Below are positions 32,401-44,300 of a stretch of 64,000 nucleotides of DNA, piece after piece. The position numbers and the translations under genes were made by a program. Numbering within the stretch: the stretch's first letter is position 1; the number at the start of each line of letters is the position of its first letter. The stretch is from Canna indica. Its lineage: Eukaryota > Streptophyta > Magnoliopsida > Zingiberales > Cannaceae. The notes under the pieces are model-generated. The model was given only the letters and a program-made list of their open reading frames with translations. It was not told the DNA's origin and did not search any database. The stretch spans positions 81,858,001 through 81,922,000 of the forward strand of contig CP136891.1 of the NCBI GenBank assembly GCA_034359265.1, written 5' to 3'.

Positions 32401-35400
32401 TTTAATTATGCTTATTCTGTTTTTAATAGGTTTGATTTGCATTTAATTTTGCTTTTAATTGTGCTTTAAACGGGTTTCCTTTGTGAGAAAAATCATGCCA
32501 TAATGTACTCTATAAATAGGGGGTGAATGAGAATGAGAAAGGCATATCTGGGTTTTTTTCAAATACATCTCTCCACATCCCTCTATATCTCTCTCTCCCT
32601 CCTCTCTCTCTCTATATATATCTCTACCAGTCAACTATCATCTTCTTCTTCCTCTCCCTCTTCAAAACTTCAAGCAAAGATAGGTGATAACATAAATCCC
32701 CATCGGCCCCAAACTCGTGCTTATACTAAGGCACGTAACACAATGCATCTAACGTGTCATCATTTCTCGTGGTCGAGTGATCACTCGCTTGAAGCAACAT
32801 TTTTTTCTCTTTATTGGAACTTTTAGTGTTGCATTTTAATTTCTAGACTTGGAAAATTAGTTCGTTTTGTTATGTATGTTCTCAACCATTTAATGAAGTA
32901 ACCTATGAAAAAAAATGATTGGGAGTGTGAAATGTAAAAAAGAGATTGGTAGAGTCAAGCTTGTATCAGACTAAACCATGTATTGGTATGGTACCCCTGA
33001 ATTATTGAGATTGGTATTTGCATGAGATTTTAAACCATAGTTTGAGGTTATATGGTCTTCACATTGAATGGCTTTTTGAGTTCAGATAACTCCTCAGAAG
33101 AGGCAATGGCGATTATATGTTTGGTTATTCATTTTTTTGGGAAGTCATTATTAATGATGTTCATATATTCTTTTTTTCTCTTCATGCCAATGTTGAGGAT
33201 AGTAGTAGTTTAGTAAAATGTTGAGAATATAATTTTTGACTTTTGAGCTCCGTGTTTCAGAGTCCAGTATACAATATGCTGTAATGCCTATCTATTTTTT
33301 CTCTGAGACAGATCAAGCCAATCTCAGTGAGATATGGACTTGGCATACCAGATCATGATGGTGAAGGGCGTCTAGTGACGGTAGAGTTTGATACATTCTA
33401 TTTGATCAGTGCATATGTACCCAATTCTGGAGATGGTCTGAAGAGGCTTGTAAGTAGCACCATCGTTTGTGCCATTTGTTCATTATGTTGTGGTTTGTTT
33501 ACCTAGGTTGCTTGTGGCAATAACCATATCTCCTTCATCTTTGCCTTGGCATTATAGACTTACCGAGTGAAGGAATGGGATCCTTCTCTTAGCAGATACA
33601 TTAAAGTAAGTGCAGCTGAAGTTTTATGCTTTGTCTTTTCCATTGTTTATTTTTACTTGTTTCATATTGTATTGGAATCTTAGTTTGTAGTTTTTCACAT
33701 GCTTTAGAGTTTGGTGATGCTATGCAACAAGAGATGCATTTTTGGCACAGTATTGGACAAACATCTCGAGACAGATAAAAGTCGAAAGAAAGAAACAAAA
33801 ATTTCAACAATATGTTTTAGTTTATTCTTTTTTCAAAAAACCAGCCACCTCTAGTTTGTTAGTTTTTTGCCATTATAGTTCCTTGCTGAGAGCCTGGTTG
33901 GTTTTGCCAGTTGATATGGGTGTACAAGTTCCAACCATGTACTTGACAGCCAGTTTGGTGAAATCCCAACTGATAAAAGGCAAGCGTGGTTTCAACTTTC
34001 ATCCAAATTCTGAAAGTGTTTTAGGGTGTCTTTAGACTTCAGAGTCACAACTGCTTTTCTTTTTTCTCTATGCTATCGAGTTTAAATAATCAATTTTTTA
34101 AAGGACTACACAATCCTTAAGTGACAGTTATTTATCATTTACCTTATCTATGCATGCTGGAGTATGGTGTCAGGAACACTTTATTTTGCTGGGTTGGAGT
34201 ATGGTGACAGGAAATTCTTAATTTTTGCTGGGATGGCTGGGATGGCTGGTATGACACACTGCTGCAGGAAATTCCTTGATTTTGCTTGAGGAGTGTGCAA
34301 GTTGAATAATAATAATTAACCTGGAATGTCTAATAGTAATATAAAATTTTGGTTTAATTGTTAAAGTGATTTGTTGTTATACATTTTAGGATTAGTGAAA
34401 GAGTAGTCTTTCACTCTTTTATTGTATTGAATTATTGAAGTTTACAGATTATCTAAGCATTAAAAAATACTTTGGCAAACCTTGGGTCTTGTACGATTAA
34501 CATTTGAGTTTTCTTTGCAGGTTCTATAGATTGTGCAAATTTCCAAGATAATAAATGGAAAGCTCACATATTTGTTTTTAATTTCAAAAATAACTAAAGG
34601 AGAAAGTTGAACTTACAGCCTAGTATCTCTTTTACCTTTATTAATACTCTGTAGTCTGTAGTAAAATGTTTAAGAGAAGTTGCACACTTGCAACATAATT
34701 TTATTTATACCAATTAATTTGCTGAAATCATGACACCTGTTGCTACCGTTTTTATTCCGACCTTCAATGAGAATGTGCTCCGTCTATAAAGATTATGAAA
34801 ATCAGGCTGGTATTAGTCTGTAGCTTATCACAAATCAATAGTATGGTGAACTTGTAAAAATTTTATGAATAAACCCTTAGCAACAAAGGAGACTATCCTA
34901 GAGCAATTTTATACTATGTACTATATAGCATATAGTCATTTTGCTTGTAATGTTCAGTTACTTTTAATTATTTGACAGACATTCATAATGTTTATCTAGC
35001 TGTTTACAGGATTTGCGTCATGCATATTGTGTTGCAATAAATTATTTGTTTGACCAAAATGAACATTGCCAACACGAAACTTACTCTGAGTTTTAATTTC
35101 TTGCAGGAACTTGAACAATCAAAACCTGTGATCTTAACTGGTGACTTGAATTGCGCACATGAAGAAATTGACATCTATAACCCTGCTGTAAGACACAAAC
35201 ATGCAATAAAAGCAGCATTTGCTGGATAATAGAATTTATAGAAAACCATTTACCATAATTTGCTTGATTATTGCACTTTATCTATGCATCTCTGGTTGAG
35301 AAGTCTGTCTGATGTTGTATGATAATAACATTAAGGCATGATATTCATTTATAGAAAATGCATCCAATTTTAGTAAGCAAATTAGTTTCACTTAATGTCT

Positions 35401-38056
35401 TTATCTAAGCTTCTCTAATTGAGAAGTTTGTCAGATGTCACATGCTTATAACAGAAAGGCATAATGTTCATTATAGAAAAAACATCCAATTCTGACAAGC
35501 AAACAAGGTTGTAATAAGCTGCATTTTAATTCAAATTAAACATGTCTTTATCTTTTGTCAATTGTCATCCTATGTCATAGTGTTGTAATAAGCTGCATTT
35601 TAATTCAAATTAAACATGCTTCCTTGCACTGTCCTGTTGTTTACTTACTTTCAGATAGGAACTGTTATATAAATGAAAATTTAGTTCTCTATTGCTGATT
35701 GTAATAATGGCATGAGTGTTCTCAGCTTGGGGTAACTACATAATACTAATGGGTGTGCAGTTCTATTAATGCCATCTTGGCATGTCAACTACTGAAAATG
35801 GAGGGACGTTTATTTGTTTCCAATTTTACGTATGAATTATGAAAATCATATTTGTCCATGTAGTGATGTAGTCATGTGACACAGGGAAATCGTAGAAGTG
35901 CTGGTTTCACATGGGAGGAGAGGGAGTCATTTCAGACAAATTTTTTGTCCAAAGGGTTTGTTGATACCTTCAGAAGACAACATCCAAATGCAGTGGGCTA
36001 CACTTATTGGGGTTATAGGCACGGTGGACGAAAAACCAACAAAGGTATGCTGTCTTACTGTCTTGACATTATTTAAGAATATAGATCTTGAAACAGACCA
36101 TTTTGCAAATACTAATATATGGTTTTACTATTTTCATGAAATACCTGATAAGATCGCAGTTTGAATTGCATGAATCGATGATCCAACTGGAAATTTTTTA
36201 TGCTTATATATGGTTGACTGAAAGCGCTTCATTTCATGATTCTGTCCACCTAAACACTATCTACCCTAAGTTGGCCATTTTCTTACTACTTGATTCTAGT
36301 CCTAAATTTATTATAGCTAAGATGAGGAGAAAACAATTTTTTGTGGCAGGACTGCTAGATTCTCTTTTTATTAAAATTAGGTTGGAATTTCACTGAGATA
36401 GCTGTTAGTTTGGATTTTGTTCGTTTATGATAGAATTTTTGCTTTTTACTTGTTACAACCATTTTCAAGCTTAATCAAGTTGAGCTGATGATGTGATTGC
36501 GTCAAGTTACTTCCATTTTCAAGCTGTATATTACTTGTATTTTTTATTCTAAATAGATTATTTTCCACATTTTTTAGACAACTGGATCACCTTCTGACAT
36601 CCCTGCCCATTAATTGGTTCAGTCAGCAATGTCAAATCACAGAGCCTTTCCAGTTTCCAAAGTGTTGTACTAGAGTTTATTCAATCCTTTGAAAAAGACA
36701 TTGATTGTTGGAAGTGGTCAACCCTTATCTGAATAAGTAAATTCTATGTTACATAGTGTAGAGAGGATTTTTTTTCTTAACTTTGTGACTCTGCATAGCT
36801 CATTCTGGAGGACCGTGACAACTATTTCCATTATTTTCCCATTGTATTCTGGTTTCTACTTAATTGGCATTGTGACACTTTTGGTGATAGATTTTGATTG
36901 ATGGTATGCAAGGACTTCAATATTTTAACTTTGGATTTGGTTACTGGCTGTGTGGCATCAATATGGCATTTACCATGATTCCATGAAGCACTTTGCTGAT
37001 AGAAAGAAATTTCTGAAAAAAATAAAGGAAAGGAGAGATAAAGAGATGCCACTCTTCCATTTTGCGTTGCCTGAAGCTTGCACTTCAGCCCGTTTATAAG
37101 GTTTGGTATTTTGTGGCCACTTGAACATCTTTTAGGTGGACTGGAGCTCCATGTCATTTAGTTTGGATCTCTTACAATCAATTTTGTATTGTGCTGGTGG
37201 GAAGTAATTGAATTTCAACAACTGAATAGCCGGACTGGTCAAAATTAAAGGAATTCAGGGCTGAAACACATCATATTGCTCCATACACCAGTCGCGGACT
37301 CATACAGTGAATCAGCACACATCTCCTTTTATGTGCAGTATTTAGTGTCAAATACCCTGTTCAGCACACATTGAACTTCTTAGCTGTCATTGTGAAATAG
37401 CCAAACAACTACCTAGGAGCTCTACTTTCCAAGAATACTATCAATGAAATGTCCACTTTAAATGTGTGCTGATAAGAGAAGCACATTTAGCTATTTGTTT
37501 GAAACATATCAATGTCAACTTCCAAATAGGTCCTTTTTGCAAGCTCTATAGTACTGGAATTTTCATTTCTGAATGTGTTTAGTGTGAATCCTTTTGATGT
37601 ATTTATTCATTGTTGTGCAAAAAGTTGGTGCAGATTAAATAAAATGTTTAATTCTTATTACTTCTCAATGTTTTTCAATTCCTTAAATGCAATTGTGTTG
37701 CATAAATAGATTCGCGAGGGATCTTTACCTTGATTTATAATCATGTTGATAAAAATTGTCATGTTATTGTAGAACATAAATAGATCTGGAAATTTATGTA
37801 TATCTGATTAACTAATACATGCTTAATATACCATTATATTTATTGTTTTGATTTACATGCAATCATTGTTCTTATATATTTGTGATGGACTGAATCTTGA
37901 CTTAATATTTTATTTTATCTGCTATGGTTGGCAGGATGGCGGCTTGATTACTTCCTTGTCTCTGAGAACATAGCCGACAAGGCCTATGACTCGTATATAT
38001 GCCCGGATGTGTCTGGCAGCGACCATTGCCCAGTAGGCCTGATATTGAAACTCTGA
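23457..38056 (+). CDS. ARP: Apurinic/apyrimidinic endonuclease with SAP domain (ARP type)
   Basis: Exons: 23457-23597, 23698-23795, 23883-23965, 24059-24250, 24377-24687, 24910-25020, 33312-33449, 33558-33605, 35107-35187, 35885-36044 and 37935-38056. They sum to 1485 bases (494 residues) with no stop. A SAP DNA-binding motif lies near residues 60-90 ([20 protein letters not shown]). A lysine-rich linker follows, and from ~residue 200 an exonuclease III-type domain with all key blocks: [55 protein letters not shown] and [11 protein letters not shown]. The enzyme cuts DNA 5' to abasic sites in base excision repair; the Arabidopsis relative ARP acts in plastids and nucleus. The intron after 24687 uses a GC donor (AAG|GCAAGG). 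The intron 25021-33311 has grown to 8.3 kb by retrotransposon insertion. Confidence 0.88.
25995..26570. mobile_element. GC-rich GGCAATGGGCC...GGCACGACCCGAG repeat
   Basis: Inside the large ARP intron, a GC-rich block starts TTAGCGGTGGCAATGGGCCATG. It carries a direct duplication of GGCACGACCCGAGTAAAAT (near 26073 and 26152) and AATTCGAGCCGTGCC/AATCCGAGCCATGCC. This composition is typical of common plant hAT-like dispersed repeats that begin GGTGGCAATGGG. The segment at 1273-1549 is a relative. I could not find a matching right terminus or target duplication, so the class is uncertain. Long open frames here come from GC richness. Confidence 0.45.
27030..27521 (+). repeat. 5' LTR of the gypsy element
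   Basis: The 492-bp LTR starts TGTTATGGACC and ends GGCACGTAACA. It contains TATAAATA at 27280-27287 and a CT-rich leader. By eye it differs from the 3' LTR at roughly eleven substitutions plus a few length changes in the CT/TA run, about 98% identity. Confidence 0.95.
27280..27287 (+). promoter_or_regulatory. TATA box of the 5' LTR
   Basis: TATAAATA is followed by AGGGGGTGAATGAGA. It is the same in both LTRs (second copy 32511-32518) and would drive the retroelement RNA. It also places a ready-made plus-strand promoter inside the ARP intron. Confidence 0.7.
27526..27541 (+). promoter_or_regulatory. Primer-binding site, initiator-Met tRNA type
   Basis: AGTATCAGAGCCAAC lies four bases downstream of the 5' LTR. 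It matches the TGGTATCAGAGCC core used by most plant gypsy and copia elements, with an altered first part. Confidence 0.75.
27542..32198 (+). pseudogene. gag-pol polyprotein of the gypsy element, broken
   Basis: The gag frame starts at ATG 27542. It has the retrotransposon gag domain (~27850-28330) and a degenerate zinc knuckle ([14 protein letters not shown]). The protease has its LLDTG active site at ~28857. Reverse transcriptase runs 29360-30090 with the FFDD catalytic pair, RNase H 30440-30790, and integrase 31000-31680 with DISMDF and VSDRD acidic residues. The chromodomain is at ~32110-32195 ([20 protein letters not shown]). Visible lesions are: stop TAA at 29081, a one-base frameshift near 29627, a 207-bp MITE after 29726, stop TGA at 30329, a frameshift near 30507, stop TGA at 30847 and a frameshift near 31453. 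This copy cannot make its own polyprotein. Confidence 0.9.
29727..29933. mobile_element. 207-bp MITE inserted in the reverse transcriptase
   Basis: The reverse transcriptase is interrupted after GATTGGCAAA (29717-29726) and resumes with the same ten bases at 29934-29943, a target duplication of up to 10 bp. The insert starts GGGGTGAAGCCAGAAAAT and ends GGCTCCATCCCTG, whose complement CAGGGATGGAGCC matches the start. It contains GGGGCAATTGCCCC near the right end. The ends resemble the widespread plant hAT-like family with GGGGCGGAGCCAG termini; the exact duplication length, and therefore the superfamily, remains open. Confidence 0.85.
32249..32260 (+). promoter_or_regulatory. Polypurine tract
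   Basis: AGAGGGGAGAGA directly precedes the TGTTATGG start of the 3' LTR, the position required for plus-strand priming. Confidence 0.8.
32261..32740 (+). repeat. 3' LTR of the gypsy element
   Basis: The 480-bp LTR shares the TGTTATGGACC start and CGTAACA end with the left LTR. It is shorter by repeat-unit changes in the CTCTCTC/TATATA region. CAATG follows immediately, completing the target duplication. Confidence 0.95.
35275..35625. repeat. Tandem duplications in an ARP intron
   Basis: A ~122-bp unit near 35280 (TATCTATGCATCTCTGGTTG, AGAAGTCTGTC...GATATTCATTTATAGAAAATG) recurs diverged near 35402. Next to it, GTTGTAATAAGCTGCATTTT plus AATTCAAATTAAACATG occurs at about 35509 and again at about 35581. 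This is ordinary intron repeat growth. Confidence 0.7.
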
Positions 38057-39680
38057 ATGTTGTTGTTGAACGCGAGATGGTCGTTTGTTATAAATATTTT
38101 CTTGGTAACATATATAAACCAGTGCAATCGACAGAGTTATTTATGCAATATTTTGTGAATGCATTGACAAGTTGGTCAGCTGATTCAACGGTGTGCTGAA
38201 GTGCTTGCTTATGCATTTATCTATATCATGTGATTAGTTGTTGTGTCTTCAAATCATATCACAATCTTCTATGTAAAAGTTTGATGCTTTCAATATCTCC
38301 GCAGACGGTCAGGTCTCAATAGAATGGCATTATACTGCTTTTAGTGAACCTCATGCAATGAGTTTGCCAAACTTTTTGCTCTTAAGAAAACTAAAACATA
38401 AAATTGTCATTTGTCAATCATCATTGTGCTTCATTATTAATGTATGAACTGATCAATCAAGGCAACTGATGTATAGGGTCCATTTGTTCTGATGAAAATA
38501 AAGAGTCAAGTCCTGAGGGCGAGTTTTTGCGCGGCGAGAAGATTTCTCCGTTTCTTGTCGGTTCATCCAGGTTTCAAATTCCTCTGTTTCTATCTACTAA
38601 GTCATAGTACTGCTATTATTTGCCCCTGATACAGATTTTGCTGTTATAGCTATATTTGTAAAGCTGTCGCATTTTTTGCAGTAGATTGTTGTAGACTGGA
38701 AAATTATGAATGTCTTAAAGCTATATTGACAGGTTTTCCTTATCAACACTTTGATTTAGTACCGTCCCAAAGACATACAAGTTGCACATGTTTTAGTATT
38801 TGTAGACCATTTGGTTGATCTTGCAAATGCGTAAAATTTTGCTTGCTATCTAGTTGTTGCATATCCGCTTGTTGCAAAGGTCTCTTCGCTGAGTTGCAGT
38901 AGGATTTATTTGCAGTAAAAGCATGGAAATCTTCCAACTGTTATAAAGATGCGCTGGTTGTACTCTTTCGCGGAAAGTAGTCAAACATGTAGCCCAATTA
39001 ATCAAACGACTATAATGAATTTACAGTTTAAATAGTCGCGTGTATTCTGTAAATAAATACTAAAATAATATAAAGTATGAATCCTTAGCATCACTGTTTC
39101 TTGAAGTCATTTTATTTTGGGACGTCGAAGCTGTAGTAATAACAGATAAGGTCAAGGTGGTGAATTGGATCTGATGTGGCATAAAGATGTCAACATCATT
39201 AGTTATCCGCACGACGAGAAAACATTAAGATTGGCAAGATATTTTATGTATCTGTGATTGATGTATAATGTTATAAATAGTTGATTGATATATATATATA
39301 TATATATATATAGTTGATTAGTAGATATAGTTGTTTCTAGAAGGTAAAATTTAGGATTTAGGAATCAACGAGTTGAAACTGTTGACCAGGTCAACTAGTA
39401 AGGATTTTTGCTACTACATGAACAAAGGTGTCAATGCTACTTTTATCTATGTGCTTTTATTTAATCATAATTAGCCTTGATAACCCCACTATCATACTTC
39501 TAAATGATTTAATTGTTCAGCGATTTATCAAACCCAAAACGGTAAGTTTTGAATTGATAAAACCCAAAACTAAAACTAGGTTTATTGGTGTATTTAAAAG
39601 GTCTTCGTACGTTATTTTAATAAGACAAATATTATTCAATATTTTATTTTAGTGAAATAGGATATTGAACACAAGGAAAA
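38057..39680. other. Intergenic region downstream of ARP
   Basis: This region contains the ARP 3' end. A TA microsatellite lies at about 39287-39312. A few short frames show no family resemblance. No gene is recognised. Confidence 0.5.
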
Positions 39681-40129
39681 AGGGTTAATGATAATTTTTG
39701 CTCTCGAACTATTAAAAATATGGTAAAAATATTTTTACCCTTAAACAAATAAAAACGGTTGAAAAATTCTCTCGAACTATTAGAAATGAGTAAAAATGCT
39801 CTTAATTTTTTTTTGATAGATTTTTTACCCTTAGACAAATAAAATTAGTTGAAAAATACCAATATTTTTACCGATGTCTAAAGGTAGAAATAGTTTTTTT
39901 TCTTAAAAATGGGTAAAAATACTAGTATTTTTTAAACTATTTTCGTTTGTTTAAGAGTAGAAAATTTATCAAAAAATAAGTTCAGAAGTATTTTTACTCA
40001 TTTCTAATAGTTCGAGTGCATTTTTCAACTATTTTCGTTTGTTTAAGGGTAAAAATCAATCAAAGAAAAGTTTAAGAGTATTTCTACCATATTTTTAGTA
40101 GTTCGAGGGTAAAAATCACCCTTAACCCT
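39681..40129. mobile_element. Fold-back MITE with ~200-bp inverted arms
   Basis: The left half, from AGGGTTAATGATAATTTTTG, is the inverse of the right half, which ends AAAAATCACCCTTAACCCT. Blocks such as CTCGAACTATT...AAATATGGTA and AATGAGTAAAAAT recur inverted in the same order. Outside are AAGGAAAA (left) and AAAGAAAA (right), an 8-bp near-repeat. There is no coding capacity. The whole element can fold into one hairpin, a shape often processed to small RNAs. Confidence 0.8.
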
Positions 40130-41300
40130 AAAGAAAAGTATTTGTCTACGTCTTGGATTGTGCTGACATCCACCCCTAGGCATCTTTCTCTTCCTCCTCA
40201 TAGTCGCTCTCCGATCGACTGAAGTTGAAATGAAACTCCACAAGCATTCTTTAACATTTTTCTCTCCTTTCCTCTCCTCTTCCTTCGTCATTTTCCAATC
40301 AATTGAAGTTGAAATGATATGAAACTCCACAACCATTATTTAATATTTTTCTCCTCCTCTCACTTTGTCAATTTTTTGAACTCTAGTCTCCATGAATTCT
40401 TTACATTGCGCTTAAGACCTCGCGGAAGAAAAAATGTTCTAAAGGTCCTTAAGACACTAGCGACAATGAAGAATAATAGATGAGTACGTCGAGATTGGTG
40501 GTGATAGTGCACTCACAATGCACTCGAATTTTTATCGGACCAGGCCAACCCGACCCGATAACTCCTGCCCAACACGAATTGCGAGGTCTATCCTAGAGTA
40601 CGCGACATCATCATCGTGGCCTCCTTGGCATAGCATTGTCGACGCCTTGGACTCTGTGCCGCATCGGCAAATAATTTTATGCCAAGGAGGTCCATGATCG
40701 CGCGTCATCAACGACGTCGAGCCAGGGAGGCTGCATCGACGATGTTGTAGCCTCCAGGCAGCGTTGACAACGACACAGAAGCATGCATCGTGAGGTTAGA
40801 GATGAGAGGAGAAAACTCATTTCCAAGATAGTAAAAAATAGAGATTAAAAATATGAACAAAATTATTATTGTCATTTTTAATACTGCACCAAAATAATAA
40901 GCTCTTGTTACTCTAATTATAAATTTTTTACCATGGTAAAAAATAATCCTTACCAAGATACTATGAAGTAATTAAAAATTGATCAAAATTTTATTTGTCA
41001 CCGTATCTTAGATGACATGACAAATGAATGAATGATGATATGTTTGCCACAACATCAATTTTCGCAAAGAATCTGAAGTCTTAATGAATAATGAGTTAAT
41101 ATATTTGTTAACAAATTAATAGTCAATAAATATTTTTGTTGCAAAGTTAATTTTTAGATAGATTCATTGAAAATTGGATAATTCATGCAGACAACGCGAT
41201 GACTAGGCCCAAGGGCCCCACTCCGAACACATCCCCTCAGCTTTGCTTTAAACCCTATCCCACAACGATCGATCTCGTTGTCCCGCGCCTCCTCCTTCCA
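40130..41300. other. Intergenic region upstream of the IPMS gene
   Basis: A diverged ~85-bp tandem pair lies at 40212-40385 (GAAGTTGAAATG...AAACTCCACAA...CATTTTTCTC). A GC-rich island at about 40490-40770 has no recognisable protein. The last 150 bases hold the promoter and leader of the IPMS gene; I see no clear TATA box. Confidence 0.45.
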
Positions 41301-44300
41301 ATGGCGTTCTCGTCCGTTGTCTTCTCTAACCCTAGCACCTCCTCCTTCTCCTCCGCCACCTACGTCCGCCACCCCAACCCTATCCTCACCCGCTCCCATC
41401 TCCTCCCCACTCCATGGCTCGCTCCTTCCTCCTCCTCCCACCCCTTCTCCTTCCGAATTCCCACCCTCCCCAAGCCATGCAGCCGCGCGGGAGGAGCCCT
41501 CAGATGCTCCCTCTCCTCTCGCCCTGAGTACATCCCCAACCGCATCTCTGACCCCAACTACGTCCGCATCTTCGACACCACTCTCCGCGACGGCGAGCAG
41601 TCCCCCGGCGCCACCATGACGAGCAACGAGAAACTCGTCGTCGCCCGCCACCTCTCCCGCCTCGGGGTTGATATCATCGAGGCAGGTTTCCCCGCCTCCA
41701 GCCCCGACGACCTGGACGCCGTCCGATCCATCGCCATCGAGGTGGGGAACCAGCCCGTGGGCGAGGATGGACACGTGCCGGTGATCTGTGGGCTCGCGAG
41801 GTGCAATAAGAAGGACATTGATGCGGCGTGGGAGGCGGTTCGCCACGCGAAGAAGCCGAGGGTGCACACTTTTATTGCCACCAGCGAGATCCATATGGAG
41901 CATAAGCTGCGGAAGACGAGGGAGGAGGTCGTGAGCATTGCACGCGATATGGTGGCCTATGCCAGGAGCCTTGGGTGCCCGGATGTTGAATTCAGCCCTG
42001 AGGATGCCGGAAGGTCTTGCGCTCTCTTAACACTTGCATTTGGTTATCAGAAGCTTGCATTCTGATTCTAGCGTGTCGTGATCTTCAGATCTGATAGGGA
42101 ATTTCTGTATCATGTGCTGGCGGAAGTAATTAAAGCTGGAGCAACTACTCTAAACATCCCTGATACTGTCGGATATACTCTTCCATCTGAATTTGGACAG
42201 TTAATTGCAGACATAAAGGCAAATACCCCTGGCATTGAGAATGTCATTATATCAACTCACTGCCAGAACGATCTTGGATTGGCAACTGCAAACACATTAG
42301 CAGTATGTATCTTTCTTCTTAGCATGGTCAAGTAACCTTTTACTTTGTCTTTGTAATCATCATTGCACTCACTTACTTGGGCATCTAATCCCAGGGCGCT
42401 TGTGCAGGGGCAAGACAACTAGAGGTCACTGTTAATGGTATTGGGGAAAGAGCTGGCAATGCTTCTTTGGAGGAGGTATGCATTTGAATTGCTCAAATAA
42501 CACTGCATGTAGTAAAAAATTAGTAGATTCTTTTTGGAGACGTTATGTATACTTTTAAATATTGAAGAACTTCTCTTCATGACATCCAATAATTTTTTGG
42601 TTATTTCCCTTTTCAAATACTTCTTGAATCACATTGGACAAAAATATTTATTCATTGCCTATGGTTGATAGTTTGTCAGCAACAACTTTTGTTGAAGACT
42701 AAAAATAACAAGAGGCAAGAGTCAAATTATGGAATTCTTAGGAAAAAAATCACATGCCTTGAAAAATTCTACAAAGTTGACTATCAAATGCTTCTACGCG
42801 GAGACATTTAGATAATTGAAGTAGTTCTTCAAACTTTTGGAAAGAAAAGATTGATGGTTAATGACTTGGAAAAATTCTGTAACTCCAGCTGAGTTGCTTA
42901 TAGTATGACTCCTATGTTGGTGCCTAGAGTGAACCACTAGTATAGTACTTTGTCTTAAAGGTGATTCAAATGGTCCTTCCTTTATGCTTAAGAACAAAAC
43001 CTGAACTCTGCTAGAATTCAAATGTTTGTAGCTTGTTGCCTGCTATGCTTTTTAGCAATGACAAGATTCGTACTAGAAATTGTTCCTGCTTTACATCTGT
43101 GTAATGTTCAACTTGCTCATGATATAGTGCAACTTAAATTACTTAATCAAAGACGACCTTTCTATTTGGAAGAACTTTTTTTACACAATTTTGAGATTTG
43201 AAATTATCGACTTGCTAGTGATATACATGAACATTTTTATCTTCATGGCGATGCAGGATGAGTACAACTTAATCAAAGATGTGCTTTCTATTAGGAGAAA
43301 CTTTTTGTATCACTTCTAGATTTGCAATTACTAAATTGTGTTCATTTTTCATTTTTACCTTTTTATAGATGTTTCCTAATCAATTTTTTCTCACAACATT
43401 TTAGGTCGTTATAGCCATGAAGTGTCGTCAGGGACTCATGGGAGGGCTATATACTGCAATTAATACAAAGCACATTGTCATGGCAAGCAAGATGGTAATG
43501 ATACACACACACACACATATATGTATAGTTTACGCATGCACATTGTTCAAGATATAGTTTTGATGTTGCAGGTAGCAGAATATACGGGACTGTATGTACA
43601 GCCACATAAAGCTATTGTTGGTGCTAATGCCTTTGCTCATGAAAGTGGCATCCACCAGGTGCATGTCAATTTATGGTCATTAAGAGATTGATGTTATTTC
43701 TGTTCTCATATCATTAAGACATTAATGTACTAAGTAACTATTTTCTACATCTTATAAAAGGAATGTAAACTAATCCTTGATGTTTTTAAGATTACAGTGG
43801 CCTCATCATTGCAGTGATGTTTCTTATTTTCTTTCTGTTGACAACTTGCAATGATGCAACTCTGTCCTGTTGTATCTAGAAGCTTATCTGTCATATTACA
43901 AAGTAAAAGGAGAAATTCTTGGGATTTTAGTGCATGAACACCTAAATAGATTTTGAATGTCCATCTTTGTATCTTACCATATTCCATAATAGTTTCTTAC
44001 CTAGATATTTGCAGGATGGTATGCTTAAACACAAGGGTACTTATGAAATCATCTCTCCAGATGATATTGGATTATCTCGTTCAAATGATTCTGGCATTGT
44101 CCTTGGAAAGCTTAGGTATGCATTATGTCTTGTCATTCTCCCTCGTCATCAAATTTTTTTAAATAGTTGCTCCAATGTTTTTATGTCAGTGGTACATATT
44201 TGCTTCAGTGCTTTAGAGGATAGAATTTCAATTTTGTACTTATAACATCATTATAAATTACTCAAATTGTTATATTTACAATTAAATCTGAGTTATACAG

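Larger units (their letters stand above)
27030..32740 (+). mobile_element. Ty3/gypsy chromovirus LTR retrotransposon, complete structure
   Basis: Two LTRs (27030-27521 and 32261-32740), each TG...CA, bound the element. CAATG flanks both sides (27025-27029 and 32741-32745), a perfect 5-bp target duplication. A primer-binding site resembling the initiator-Met tRNA complement (AGTATCAGAGCCAAC) follows the left LTR at 27526, and a purine tract (GAGAGGGGAGAGA) precedes the right LTR. Gene order is gag, protease, reverse transcriptase, RNase H, integrase with a C-terminal chromodomain, which defines chromoviruses. The short LTRs and 5.7-kb length fit the Reina-like group, which is inference. It lies in the ARP intron in the same orientation. 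Its coding region is broken in several places. Confidence 0.95.

Noticed and set aside
40490..40770. GC-rich island as a possible exon of an unknown gene
   Set aside because: No frame is long or family-like, and no splice sites support it.
9059..41300. CRISPR-like or prokaryotic defence system in the repeat arrays
   Set aside because: Repeat units are diverged, spacers are not unique, and the context is plainly plant nuclear DNA.
41154..41903. 249-codon minus-strand frame opposite IPMS exon 1
   Set aside because: It is the complement of the GC-rich, serine/proline-coding first exon; the plus-strand protein is clearly IPMS.
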